Below are positions 42,347-49,725 of a stretch of DNA of 53,508 nt, piece after piece. The first letter of the stretch is position 1; each line of letters starts with the position of its first letter. The notes under the pieces were generated by a model that was not told the origin of the DNA, searched no databases, and was given only the letters and a program-made list of their open reading frames with translations. The stretch comes from a virus, in IMG/VR virus record IMGVR_UViG_3300006028_000005, positions 1 to 53,508 of that record; one strand, 5' to 3'. A program made the translations under genes and the position numbers.

Positions 42347-42354
42347 CAAATATA
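42347..42354 (-). promoter_or_regulatory. Minus-strand -7 box (TATATTTG)
   Basis: On the minus strand TATATTTG ends 4 nt before the ATG at 42342, as in other leaderless genes here. It lies about 75 nt from the divergent promoter 42426-42433. Confidence 0.6.
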
Positions 42355-42401
42355 ACATTTATATCTTAAATATAAATAAATATTAAAAAAGATTATTTTT
42401 A

Positions 42402-42433
42402 TTTGCAACTATCCCCCAATTAATATACCTTTG
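42402..42433 (+). promoter_or_regulatory. Consensus promoter
   Basis: TTTG at 42402-42405, 20 nt, and TACCTTTG at 42426-42433 match the Bacteroidetes consensus fully. A purine-rich GAAAGAGGA follows before the ATG at 42450. Confidence 0.8.
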
Positions 42434-42449
42434 GGGAAAAGAAAGAGGA

Positions 42450-42761
42450 ATGATATTAAGCAATATTAAATATGGGAAAGTGATTATACCGACACTTTTA
42501 GAGTTTGGTAAAGGGGATATAGCTGTTACATGGGGCGTAAACGAAACCGAAACCGAAAATCATGTAGCCGTAATTTTTAAAAACCAATCCCCGCGCGAAA
42601 TTGGCGAAATTGGTGACCTATTAAAAGGTCAAACAACCGATGAAACATTTACGGATATGGTAATGGTATTTGATAATGAAAATTCAATCGATGTGGTAAT
42701 GCGCAAATTACAGGCCGCTAAAGATGAACTGCATAAAATCATTTTAACCCCCACCACTTAA
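42450..42761 (+). CDS. Hypothetical protein
   Basis: The 103-residue acidic protein has beta-patterned (YGKVIIPTLLEF) and helical (IDVVMRKLQAAKDELHKII) parts. It leads a three-gene operon with YopX that ends at the 43330 terminator. No family is recognised. Confidence 0.7.
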   Translation: MILSNIKYGKVIIPTLLEFGKGDIAVTWGVNETETENHVAVIFKNQSPREIGEIGDLLKGQTTDETFTDMVMVFDNENSIDVVMRKLQAAKDELHKIILTPTT

Positions 42762-42772
42762 ACAAAGAAAAG

Positions 42773-43129
42773 ATGAAAAGAGAAATAAAGTTTCGGGCAT
42801 ATATTAATGGTGCAATGATTAATGGTGATAGCCTTGCATTTGAACAGTATGAACCGATTAGTATGTTACTTACCAACTGTGAAAATATAATGCAATACAC
42901 TGGCTTGAAAGATAAAAACGGTGTTGAAATTTATGAGGGGGATATTGTAAGGGCAAAAAGGCGAAACAAAGAAACATTTGCTAACGGTATAGTTGAAATG
43001 CCAAAGTCATGTTGGGTTTTAAGGTTTAAGTCTAACATAGGCAATGACCACATGTATAGGACTGCTGAATTTTCAGAATTTGAAGTCATCGGAAATATTC
43101 ATCAACACCCCCATTTAGTAAGCAAATAA
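42773..43129 (+). CDS. YopX-family protein (second copy)
   Basis: The 118-residue protein begins KREIKFRAYINGA, has MQYTGLKDKNGVEIYEGDIV in the middle and ends IGNIHQHPHLVSK. It is a full YopX match, shorter than the copy at 32571. The two share the start and end motifs but little else by eye. Confidence 0.88.
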   Translation: MKREIKFRAYINGAMINGDSLAFEQYEPISMLLTNCENIMQYTGLKDKNGVEIYEGDIVRAKRRNKETFANGIVEMPKSCWVLRFKSNIGNDHMYRTAEFSEFEVIGNIHQHPHLVSK

Positions 43130-43137
43130 AAAGAGAT

Positions 43138-43317
43138 ATGAATATGAAAAAATTAAAATTAACAACAGAACAAATTGAAGTATTTAAAAAGGCACTACAT
43201 GAGGCGTCAAACAAAGGCGCACAAGACGCTACATTTTTAGCCAATAGTATGTATCAGTTGATTGAAACCGAGGGCAAGTACATACCTAAAATAATTGAAA
43301 AGTATACAGAATGGTAA
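43138..43317 (+). CDS. 59-residue hypothetical protein
   Basis: The protein has a helical start (LTTEQIEVFKKALHEASNKG) and a basic C-terminus. It is followed by a terminator, closing the 42450 operon. No family is recognised. Confidence 0.65.
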   Translation: MNMKKLKLTTEQIEVFKKALHEASNKGAQDATFLANSMYQLIETEGKYIPKIIEKYTEW

Positions 43318-43329
43318 CTTAACTTTTTT

Positions 43330-43355
43330 AGCCCCTCAACAACAGGGGCTTTTTT
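43330..43355 (+). terminator. Rho-independent terminator
   Basis: AGCCCCT (43330-43336) pairs with AGGGGCT (43344-43350) over a 7-nt loop and runs into six Ts. It ends the 42450-43317 operon. Confidence 0.9.
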
Positions 43356-43391
43356 ATTTCTGTGTAATTACCAAGAATAAGGAAAGTTTTG

Positions 43392-43470
43392 TATGTTTGT
43401 AATGTGATTCGCGATTCACTCCAAAGCGTAATTGTCGGGGCTATGACCCTTAACGGCATTGCGCTTTTTT
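43392..43470 (+). ncRNA. Candidate small RNA (promoter box to terminator)
   Basis: TATGTTTG (43392-43399) fits the -7 consensus. A hairpin follows: AAAGCGTAAT (43423-43432) pairs with ATTGCGCTTT (43458-43467, one G-U), an inner GGGG/CCC stem lies in between, and a T run follows. No ORF lies between. A transcript of about 65 nt is predicted, upstream of the lysis genes. It could also be an attenuator for them. The -33 element is weak. Confidence 0.5.
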
Positions 43471-43498
43471 ATTTCCCAATAGTTTTGTAAATTGCGGT

Positions 43499-43576
43499 AT
43501 GATTTACTTCATTTGTTTAATGCTTTTATCAATTGCTGTCATGGCCGCAATGGTGTTTACTAAACGGGTTGACTAA
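43499..43576 (+). CDS. 25-residue membrane peptide
   Basis: The ORF (MIYFICLMLLSIAVMAAMVF then TKRVD) is one TM segment. Its stop overlaps the endolysin ATG by 1 nt. It could be a tiny holin-like or leader peptide. Confidence 0.45.
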   Translation: MIYFICLMLLSIAVMAAMVFTKRVD

Positions 43577-44067
43577 TGTATGATATGGAAAAGCACTCAC
43601 TCCAACAAATCGCATTACTACATGCCGCAATAAGGGATAAAGCCAAACAAGCCTATTTAGAGGCCGTAAAAGCAACTCCAGCACTTGTACACCCTTACAT
43701 AGACCAAACGTACCGATCGTTTGAGGAAAGCGATAAATTATACGCACAAGGCAGAACTACACCGGGACAAATAGTGAGCAATGCTAAAGGCGGTCAAAGT
43801 TGGCACAATTACGGCCTCGCGCTTGACTTTCATTTAATTGTTAATGGGAAAGATGTTTGGGATGTTAACCATGATTGGATGACTGTAGTAAATATTTTTA
43901 AGGCACATGGATTTACCTGGGGCGGTAATTTTTCGGGTTTGTTTAAGGATTACCCGCATCTTGAAATGAAGTGTGGTTTAACGCTGGCGCAGGCTCAAAA
44001 ATTGTATACTGATAAGGACTTCATACCCGGCACACAGTTCATTAAAATAAACAACGCGGCTGTTTGA
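43576..44067 (+). CDS. Endolysin, L-alanyl-D-glutamate peptidase (M15 family)
   Basis: The 163-residue protein has SNAKGGQSWHNYGLALDFHL at residues 68-87, with zinc ligands H77 and D84, and DYPHLEM near 125-131 with H128. This is the M15C/CwlK-type peptidase. It cuts the L-Ala-D-Glu bond of peptidoglycan to lyse the host. There is no signal peptide, so a holin is needed. Length is typical for single-domain phage endolysins. Confidence 0.93.
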   Translation: MYDMEKHSLQQIALLHAAIRDKAKQAYLEAVKATPALVHPYIDQTYRSFEESDKLYAQGRTTPGQIVSNAKGGQSWHNYGLALDFHLIVNGKDVWDVNHDWMTVVNIFKAHGFTWGGNFSGLFKDYPHLEMKCGLTLAQAQKLYTDKDFIPGTQFIKINNAAV

Positions 44068-44081
44068 GGGCAGACCGCGTT
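44053..44081. terminator. Hairpin between convergent genes
   Basis: AACGCGG (44053-44059) pairs with CCGCGTT (44075-44081), with a short CTG/CAG inside the 15-nt loop. It overlaps the endolysin stop and lies before a convergent gene. No T run is present. Confidence 0.5.
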
Positions 44082-44111
44082 GAGTTAACCGATAGGATAA
44101 CGCTAATCAAC

Positions 44112-44564
44112 CTAAACGGTTAATTCTTTTACAAAAAGACTTTTGGCCTCTTTTATTTCTTCATTTGTTGCTTCGTGAATTTGCATGAGGGTGTCGCATA
44201 CGGACATGAGGCCGTTGAACATCCATTCATCGCCATAACAACCTTTATCAGCGGTTTCAAAAGCCTTTTCTATAGCGGCCAATTGATATAAACTATACCC
44301 TGTTAAATCTATAACTTTTTTAACATTCCCCCTGTAATAAAGTGGTTCAATGTGTTGAATGCCTTTATTAGTACCGAATGCATATATCCAAATAGCATTA
44401 TTAAAATCATCTTCCGATACTGATTTACCTTTTAGGATAGGAACGTAATTAGCGCATATGTTTCCTACTGCACATGCGGCGCAATCGCCGTGTGCTAATT
44501 TGCCTTTAAAATAAGCATTAACTAAAATGCCAATTGTTTTGTGGAATAATTCTGGATTTTTCAT
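44112..44564 (-). CDS. Hypothetical Bacteroidetes phage protein (GDCAACAVGNI)
   Basis: From ATG 44564 it has 150 residues. HGDCAACAVGNICAN near residue 27 and a helical C-terminus mark a small family seen in Bacteroidetes phages. The Cys cluster may bind metal or a cofactor. An upstream ATG at 44600 lies within the leader. The function is unknown. Confidence 0.75.
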   Translation of the reverse strand: MKNPELFHKTIGILVNAYFKGKLAHGDCAACAVGNICANYVPILKGKSVSEDDFNNAIWIYAFGTNKGIQHIEPLYYRGNVKKVIDLTGYSLYQLAAIEKAFETADKGCYGDEWMFNGLMSVCDTLMQIHEATNEEIKEAKSLFVKELTV

Positions 44565-44609
44565 TTTTTTTAGCGTTTTTAATGAACTACTAATATACAA
44601 TTAATTTTA

Positions 44610-44617
44610 TATATTTG
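44610..44617 (+). promoter_or_regulatory. -7 box (TATATTTG)
   Basis: TATATTTG lies 14 nt before the ATG at 44632. No good -33 element is visible. Confidence 0.45.
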
Positions 44618-44631
44618 GAATAAAAAAGCGT

Positions 44632-44919
44632 ATGAAATCAAGTTGGTTAAGCGATAACGTGAAATCCATAATAGGCGTAATTGTGGTAACAGGTGTAATT
44701 GGCTATCTATTTATGGTAACGCTGATTAGTATTGATAACACTATACGATCACAAGCCTTAATTGCTATGGTTTCACTTGCTACGGGCGTTATTTCGTATT
44801 ACTACGGGTATTCACAGGGCGCAAGTAAAAAGGATGATGCACAGGCTGTATTGACGGCTAATAGTCAAACATCTGTTATATCACCCGCGCCGGAACAACC
44901 TGTGAATACCAACACCTAA
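44632..44919 (+). CDS. Two-TM membrane protein, holin-like
   Basis: The 95-residue protein has TM segments near residues 11-30 and 40-58, with a polar Ser/Pro-rich tail. Size and topology suit a small holin and it lies near the endolysin, but on the far side of a convergent gene. It is an alternative holin to the 40048 gene. Confidence 0.55.
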   Translation: MKSSWLSDNVKSIIGVIVVTGVIGYLFMVTLISIDNTIRSQALIAMVSLATGVISYYYGYSQGASKKDDAQAVLTANSQTSVISPAPEQPVNTNT

Positions 44920-45303
44920 CTACCAATCTGAACTTGACGAGCCTGAATCGCTTGAACTGCTGCCACTGTCATAAGATGATGAACCGCTATCGTAGCTACT
45001 GCTACTACCCGAATCGGATGACGAACTTGAACTACTGTCAGAACTTGATGAACTATTACTATCATCGCTCCAACTTGCAGATGAACCGCCGCCGCCGAAA
45101 TCACCGCCGCCAAAGCCGCCAAATGTAGTGATATCGTCTGTTACAGGAGGTGTATAGGGCTCATCGGTAATTATCCCGATTGACGGCTGTTCTATGAATG
45201 AATTATTGGTTGAATAATCCTCGACGCTATCAATTGCCGGAGCATACTCCGTTTCATCGTTTTCATGCTTATAATGGCTTGCTTCGTCGGGCGACAATGC
45301 CAA
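44920..45303 (-). CDS. Ser/Asp-rich low-complexity protein, start uncertain
   Basis: A frame of up to 137 codons (open to 45333) ends in an Ser/Asp/Tyr repeat (SSSSYDSG and similar) after a GGFGGGDFGGGG stretch, closing with W. The only start candidate is TTG at 45303. The frame continues without ATG to a stop at 45334-45336 and looks coding there (ISDNTYLALSPDE). The gene may be N-terminally truncated. Similar tails end surface or envelope proteins in Bacteroidetes. Confidence 0.5.
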   Translation of the reverse strand: MALSPDEASHYKHENDETEYAPAIDSVEDYSTNNSFIEQPSIGIITDEPYTPPVTDDITTFGGFGGGDFGGGGSSASWSDDSNSSSSSDSSSSSSSDSGSSSSYDSGSSSYDSGSSSSDSGSSSSDW

Positions 45304-45397
45304 ATAAGTGTTGTCTGAAATGCGTTCGGCATATTAGGATTCGCAAAGTGTAGGAATTTTAAAATGTACATATTGCTTGTTTTAAATTGTTTACTAA

Positions 45398-45682
45398 TTA
45401 ATCATCAGGAAATAACTCATACTTATGGCAAATGTCAACCATTGCGGGGATGCCGCGAAATACATATCCATTGCCGTCATATATCCCGTATTGATGAACG
45501 TAGGTTTCACCTTTAAGTATCTTAAACCCGTGTTCCTTTGCCAACTCATAGGCTTGCTTTTCCTCTAATGGCAAAGCGTTTATATCAGCATCATTCCACG
45601 CACATTGGATATGTTTGCATGCATGACAATGATAGTCTTGTTTAGCCTTTGGCGTTGTTGATGGATAGAAAAAATCGCTCAT
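45398..45682 (-). CDS. Hypothetical protein with CxxC motif
   Basis: The 94-residue protein has CHACKHIQC near residue 19-27 and a folded C-terminus with Gly/Tyr strands (YGIYDGNGYVFRGI). Its DNA is ordinary for the region. The 94-nt gap downstream holds only the uncertain start of the Ser-rich gene. Confidence 0.7.
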   Translation of the reverse strand: MSDFFYPSTTPKAKQDYHCHACKHIQCAWNDADINALPLEEKQAYELAKEHGFKILKGETYVHQYGIYDGNGYVFRGIPAMVDICHKYELFPDD

Positions 45683-45710
45683 AATCTTTTAATTTGGTAA
45701 TGGGCATTAA

Positions 45711-45935
45711 TTAATCTAATGATTTAACTTCGCTGTAAACCATACACATATCGCTAAAGTTATCTGTATGGCAATCAGGGCAATCGCAATTCCAATCATA
45801 ATCCCATGATATTAGCCTACCATCAGTAGCTTTGAAAACATGATCGCCGTCATGATTACTTTCTTTTAAACACCCGTCCTTATCTTTAGGGTCAGTATAC
45901 ATGTGACCTGTAAATAACTTGCCGCAAATATCCAT
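45711..45935 (-). CDS. Cys-rich hypothetical protein
   Basis: The 74-residue protein has Cys at 4, 22, 49, 51, 54 and later, including CDCPDC. A metal-binding fold is likely. It lies 3 nt after the 45939 gene. No family is recognised. Confidence 0.65.
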   Translation of the reverse strand: MDICGKLFTGHMYTDPKDKDGCLKESNHDGDHVFKATDGRLISWDYDWNCDCPDCHTDNFSDMCMVYSEVKSLD

Positions 45936-45938
45936 TTT

Positions 45939-46139
45939 TCAATCCTCATTTAAATATCTCGGTTCAATAAACCATTCTGCGTGGATTTCAGAATGCATCG
46001 TTTGGGTGGTATCATCGATACGTTGCTGAAAGTCAATTTCTTCCTGCTGTTTCGCAGTTGGTGTAATATGGCAAACAAATGCCAGCGTCATTACCAGTCC
46101 TATGAAAAACAGGAGGGTTAGTTTTGTTTCGGGTTTCAT
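45939..46139 (-). CDS. Small single-TM protein
   Basis: From ATG 46139 it has 66 residues with one TM segment (LTLLFFIGLVMTLAFVCHI) and an acidic exposed tail. A longer frame to 46151 overlaps the upstream stop. The role is unknown. Confidence 0.6.
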   Translation of the reverse strand: MKPETKLTLLFFIGLVMTLAFVCHITPTAKQQEEIDFQQRIDDTTQTMHSEIHAEWFIEPRYLNED

Positions 46140-46140
46140 A

Positions 46141-46311
46141 TCAACTTTCAATTTTAAAAGTTACATCATTTTCATTATAGGCCGTCCATTGCGGTAGTGA
46201 TTTACGAACGGCTATATATGCTTGTTTTGCTGCTTCTTTTGCCTCGTGTTCTGTCAAGTCTCCAAACTTTTCGGTAACTGGTATATCGATGTTTATTATC
46301 ATGTGTTTCAT
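46141..46311 (-). CDS. 56-residue hypothetical protein
   Basis: The protein has a beta-like start and a helical middle (LTEHEAKEAAKQAYIAVRKSL). It overlaps the 46308 gene by 4 nt at its own ATG. No family is recognised. Confidence 0.6.
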   Translation of the reverse strand: MKHMIINIDIPVTEKFGDLTEHEAKEAAKQAYIAVRKSLPQWTAYNENDVTFKIES

Positions 46312-46565
46312 TTTATGTTGTTTATTTCGGTTAAAACATCTGTTAGGGCTTGGTTATACATACTGCCTGCCGATGTTGGCGATTGTATTGATAGCAACTT
46401 GACAATGTATTCGATTTTACTTTTACTCACCATACCTTCTGATGCGGCGGTGTGACCGGCGATGAAGTCCCGTTTACATGGCTCTAATAAATGGTTATTT
46501 TCGTTACTAAATCCTATTGTATTATCGGCATATTCTTCCGCCAACTGTTCAATCGTTTTTTCCAT
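46308..46565 (-). CDS. Hypothetical protein
   Basis: The 85-residue protein reads IEQLAEEYADNTIGF, then CKRDFIAGHTAASEGM, a pattern common in small Bacteroidetes phage proteins (EYA...FIAGY-type). No known function. It overlaps the upstream gene by 17 nt. Confidence 0.7.
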   Translation of the reverse strand: MEKTIEQLAEEYADNTIGFSNENNHLLEPCKRDFIAGHTAASEGMVSKSKIEYIVKLLSIQSPTSAGSMYNQALTDVLTEINNIK

Positions 46566-46926
46566 TATCTTTCCTTTTAAAATTAGTGTATAGTTGTTTG
46601 ATGTTGATACCCCTGATTGATTCCATTATCTCAAATGGGTCTATTGTGCAGTGGGAATTGTGAACTGCTTCTTTTTTAACCTCATTTCCAAACTCCACCA
46701 TCCTCTCCGCCTCTTTCTCCGCTATCACATCGAACTTTGTTTCCGCATCGAGTAGTAAGCCGGATAATCGGGTTATCTTGGCTTGTATGGCATCTATTTC
46801 AGATTGGCGCAGGTCGTAGGCGCGTTGCATGGAAAGCAGTATACTATCATGTGAGTTATACCCGCTTATTTTCGCATATTCCTCTTTCAGTATCGCCTCA
46901 AATTGGGCTTTTAGGGTTGGGTTCAT
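46549..46926 (-). CDS. Hypothetical helical protein
   Basis: The 125-residue protein is a charged coiled-coil type chain (EIDAIQAKITRLSGLLLDAE, then KEAERMVEFGNEVKKEA). It overlaps its neighbours by 17 and 4 nt. No family is recognised. Confidence 0.65.
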   Translation of the reverse strand: MNPTLKAQFEAILKEEYAKISGYNSHDSILLSMQRAYDLRQSEIDAIQAKITRLSGLLLDAETKFDVIAEKEAERMVEFGNEVKKEAVHNSHCTIDPFEIMESIRGINIKQLYTNFKRKDNGKND

Positions 46927-47189
46927 TTTGCTATAGGATTAGGCCAATTACGGCGGAGTGATTGTTGAGCATAAACAGATAAAGACGAGCCGCGTGTGTA
47001 ACCTGGCATAGTACCCTCTAATTCCTCACTGGCTCTTTTGTCGCAATTATAGCTGCAAACATATCCGCCATATTGATTGACTGGGCACTGTTCCATTGTG
47101 CCGGGCATAAACGCACCACCACCCATATAATAGGGCTTGCCGATTAACTTTTTGCCGCATCCGCGACATGTCGCCGTTTCTTCTTTCAT
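46923..47189 (-). CDS. Zinc-ribbon-like hypothetical protein
   Basis: The 88-residue protein has CRGCGKKL near residues 8-15 and CSYNC near 45-49, a four-Cys zinc centre, then a basic C-terminus. No family is recognised. Confidence 0.65.
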   Translation of the reverse strand: MKEETATCRGCGKKLIGKPYYMGGGAFMPGTMEQCPVNQYGGYVCSYNCDKRASEELEGTMPGYTRGSSLSVYAQQSLRRNWPNPIAK

Positions 47190-47190
47190 A

Positions 47191-47292
47191 TCAATTCATT
47201 TTATCAATCCGTTTCTCCTGTCGTTGATTGTGGCGAGGAGGATTAGGGGGGAGAAGCAGCAAGAGGGTGAGCAATGCTGTAAGCCGTATCAT
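47191..47292 (-). CDS. 33-residue Leu-rich peptide
   Basis: The ORF begins MIRLTALLTLLLLLPPNPPRH, which looks like a signal or membrane anchor, followed by a basic tail. It overlaps the 47289 gene by 4 nt. Its ATG has the coupling spacing of its neighbours. Confidence 0.45.
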   Translation of the reverse strand: MIRLTALLTLLLLLPPNPPRHNQRQEKRIDKMN

Positions 47293-47516
47293 TTCAGTAA
47301 TAGTTTGCTAAACTTTCCATCCACAAAATCACTTAACGGCCTTTCTGTTTGTGTTACCAGGGTGTTAAGCACATCAATTTCAGTAAGCCGATTACTGTCG
47401 GTTTTCATCATTCTGTACACCGCGTTTTCAGAAACAGCTAATACCTTTTGAATTTCAATAAACAATCCCCGGTCGCCCTTAATTGCCTCTTTACCTATTT
47501 CGTTTAATTTTATCAT
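47289..47516 (-). CDS. Small HTH regulator-like protein
   Basis: From ATG 47516 it has 75 residues: IKGDRGLFIEIQKVLAVSENAVYRMM then TEIDVLNTLVTQTERPL, an XRE-like helix-turn-helix pattern. A frame to 47588 crosses a structured leader and is rejected. It is a candidate regulator of the divergent region 0.6 kb away. Confidence 0.6.
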   Translation of the reverse strand: MIKLNEIGKEAIKGDRGLFIEIQKVLAVSENAVYRMMKTDSNRLTEIDVLNTLVTQTERPLSDFVDGKFSKLLLK

Positions 47517-47792
47517 AGTTGTTAATTTGTTAGTGGAACTGTGCGGTAACGATCCGCAGTCAACCCGGTTCCCAGCTCTTATATACACCTTGTACTTCGG
47601 TTTAAATAAGTTTAATATTTATCGCTATATGCCTAAGTTTGTAATGCCCTTATACTATCAGTCCCTTTTAAATAAGTCCGGCAAACCTCGCGTCTACCGG
47701 ACTATAAACCTAAACCTTAGGTAGGGTGAGAGTTTTGCCCTGTACCGCCGAATCCCCGCGTGTTAGGCGAGGCGGCAGACCCTGAAACGTTA
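47517..47792 (-). other. 276-nt non-coding region with structured elements
   Basis: It contains a copy (47741-47804) of the element at 34571-34640, a GGAAC/GTTCC and TGCGG/CCGCA nested hairpin (about 47535-47572), and a 7-bp AGTCCGG/CCGGACT hairpin on either side of 47685. A plus-strand frame ending at 47724 has no clear family. It is probably the leader of the 47289 gene. Confidence 0.45.
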
Positions 47793-48068
47793 TCAAGAAA
47801 ACGGATTTAAAGGCTTCAAAATATAATCTTCATCAACCCTTTTGAACTTAAAGTTCTTAGTCCAAACCTTTGCACGAACAAAATATTTTTCGTTAGTGGT
47901 TCTGCCCGGCCTGTTAATCCACATTGTTTTATCATCTACGTGAGACTCAAAAATGTATTCGTCACCAGTAGAATCAATAGCAACCAAAACAGGCTTAATT
48001 TCTAAAGTCCTTTTTACAGGGTTATTGTAGATACTTTCTGATGCTGATAACATTTTAACTAATCCCAT
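47793..48068 (-). CDS. Hypothetical protein
   Basis: The 91-residue basic protein is beta-patterned (PVLVAIDSTGDEYIFESHVDD, YFVRAKVWTKNFKFKRV). It is first on the minus-strand side of the divergent promoter region, so it is probably early. No family is recognised. Confidence 0.7.
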   Translation of the reverse strand: MGLVKMLSASESIYNNPVKRTLEIKPVLVAIDSTGDEYIFESHVDDKTMWINRPGRTTNEKYFVRAKVWTKNFKFKRVDEDYILKPLNPFS

Positions 48069-48246
48069 GATTTACGTTTTTTTTAATTTGCCTTGATTGA
48101 CAATACAAGTGTACGGACTATATTTGATACTTGCAAATATTTTATCATTTATTTTACATTTATAGCAAATTAATTTATTTTCACTTTTATTTGCACATCT
48201 CCAAAATAAAAGTAATATTTGCATTGTCAATTAAAAAGAACAGATT
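48069..48246. promoter_or_regulatory. Divergent promoters with paired operator-like motifs
   Basis: On the minus strand TTTG, 20 nt and TACACTTG lead into YATTGTCAATCAA (48093-48113). On the plus strand TAATATTTG leads into CATTGTCAATTAA (48213-48234), with TTTG at 48190-48193. The two are mirror images 100 nt apart. The same order occurs at 35015-35035. No protein is encoded between. It is probably the control point for the two outward operons. Confidence 0.65.
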
Positions 48247-48537
48247 ATGACTGAACAGGAATATAACCAATCGCTGTCTGACCTTAAAGATAAGTACGAA
48301 AGCGATAAGCGCAAAATAGACGGCCAGTATGCAATCGGCCTAAATCCCTATAATATAGGTGATATAATAAAAGACCATAATTCTATTTTAAAAATAGAAA
48401 AAATTGGCTGGTCTTATTCTTATAGCGGCCCAACATGTTTATATAAAGGCATTGAATTAAAGGCCGATTTGAATCCATCTAAAAAACAGTCGTGTACAAC
48501 GATGTATCTTAGCAATGTCAAGCAAAAACTTAATTAA
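48247..48537 (+). CDS. Hypothetical protein
   Basis: The 96-residue protein has a charged helical start (QSLSDLKDKYESDKRKI) and a small beta C-terminus with conserved Gly. It is first on the plus-strand side of the divergent region. No family is recognised. Confidence 0.7.
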   Translation: MTEQEYNQSLSDLKDKYESDKRKIDGQYAIGLNPYNIGDIIKDHNSILKIEKIGWSYSYSGPTCLYKGIELKADLNPSKKQSCTTMYLSNVKQKLN

Positions 48538-48557
48538 CCCCCGTTACACTTAAAAAG

Positions 48558-49016
48558 ATGAAAACACCAACACAAGAACAGTTTCAAGTTGTCATTGATA
48601 ATTTGGAGAAAGCGCTAAAAATATCAAAAAACAATGCGCCCGTAGATATGATGTCTGTGGATATTGCAATTAACAAAAAATACGCGTGCGGAACGCCAAT
48701 GTGCCATGCTGGATGGTATTTAATAGCAACATCAAAGGTTACTTCGCATACAAGCTATTCAGACGGAGCAGAACTAATGGCAGAACACCTTGGTTTTGCC
48801 AATGACTTTTATTTGAAATTATGGGCAAAACAAAATAGTGATATTTGGGGAAACAGAGAGGGAGAAAGTATGTTTTGCAGCGAAAACGCGTTTTCTACTT
48901 CTGAACCATTTGGCTTGAAAACAATAATCGACCATTGGAAAGCCGTAAAAGAACGCGCTGGAACAGCCCCCGACGAAGATACCCCGCAGCCGGAAAATGA
49001 GGGGGATGGGGAATGA
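48558..49016 (+). CDS. Hypothetical protein with CGTPMCHAGW motif
   Basis: The 152-residue protein has YACGTPMCHAGWYLIA near residue 37-52. This motif marks a conserved family of unknown function in phages and bacteria. It overlaps the next gene by 4 nt, and its C-terminus is acidic and Pro-rich. Confidence 0.75.
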   Translation: MKTPTQEQFQVVIDNLEKALKISKNNAPVDMMSVDIAINKKYACGTPMCHAGWYLIATSKVTSHTSYSDGAELMAEHLGFANDFYLKLWAKQNSDIWGNREGESMFCSENAFSTSEPFGLKTIIDHWKAVKERAGTAPDEDTPQPENEGDGE

Positions 49017-49252
49017 AAACATTAAAACAATGGCTATCTGAACTGCCTAAAAAAGCAAAAACGTACACTGAATTGGTAAAATTCACAGCACGTGATACTG
49101 AAAATTACCCCGAAATTGCCTTTGATAAAAATTACATTAAGTTCTTTCCGCCAAGTGAAACAGCATGGTGCTATAGGATAATGTGTGACTTGCCGGGTGG
49201 TAGTACTAAATATCTTTGGTTGTCAATTAACGAAGCAGAAAATTACGCATGA
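49013..49252 (+). CDS. Hypothetical protein
   Basis: The 79-residue protein has a helical start (KTLKQWLSELPKKAKTYTEL) and aromatic strands after. ATGA overlaps link it to both neighbours. No family is recognised. Confidence 0.65.
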   Translation: MKTLKQWLSELPKKAKTYTELVKFTARDTENYPEIAFDKNYIKFFPPSETAWCYRIMCDLPGGSTKYLWLSINEAENYA

Positions 49253-49380
49253 AACATAGAAGTATCAAAAACACCGTAACGCCGCCAACATACAGGCCGC
49301 AAACATGCCCGAAAAAATTAACGGAAAGTTTTAACAAGTGGGCAAAGTATATTCATAGGGAAAACAAAAAGTTGAAATAA
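49249..49380 (+). CDS. 43-residue basic protein
   Basis: The protein is highly basic with a central PPTYRPQTCPKKL and a helical Lys-rich tail. It overlaps the previous stop by 4 nt, and the next gene starts 1 nt after it. It may bind nucleic acid. Confidence 0.55.
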   Translation: MKHRSIKNTVTPPTYRPQTCPKKLTESFNKWAKYIHRENKKLK

Positions 49381-49381
49381 G

Positions 49382-49669
49382 ATGGAAAAATTAACAGAAG
49401 AAAGGCTCGAAGAGATTTTCGAGAACGATGATTACAGTTTAGACGGTGGCGACAATGCAATGCAAGGGTTGCTAATAATGGCAAAATATCTTGATCCGTT
49501 TGAAAAAAAGACTACATTAATTCAAGGTGCAGACCATGATATTATTTATGGCCCTGAAAAACATGAATTATTAGAGGCTGGATTAACCGAAGAAGACGCG
49601 ATTAAACTTCGAAATCTTAATTGGGGTATTGATGGTGAAATGTCAGATGGATTTTACTGCTTTGTTTAA
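49382..49669 (+). CDS. Hypothetical acidic protein
   Basis: The 95-residue acidic protein reads TEERLEEIFENDDYSLDGGDNAM, then mixed helical content. It closes the 48247 operon. The 116 nt after it hold two AT-rich repeats and no gene. Confidence 0.7.
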   Translation: MEKLTEERLEEIFENDDYSLDGGDNAMQGLLIMAKYLDPFEKKTTLIQGADHDIIYGPEKHELLEAGLTEEDAIKLRNLNWGIDGEMSDGFYCFV

Positions 49670-49725
49670 CACCGCCATGCAATCGCTTAATGGGTGATTG
49701 GGAGGGGAGAAAAACTTCTTAAATA

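Noticed and set aside
47521-47580. tRNA-like stem region near 47535-47572
   Set aside because: There is no anticodon arm or proper T-loop. It is only nested hairpins.
47527-47724. 65-codon plus-strand ORF in the structured non-coding region
   Set aside because: It is opposite in direction to both flanking genes and covers hairpins. It has no clear start signal, though a 31-residue form from 47629 cannot be fully excluded.
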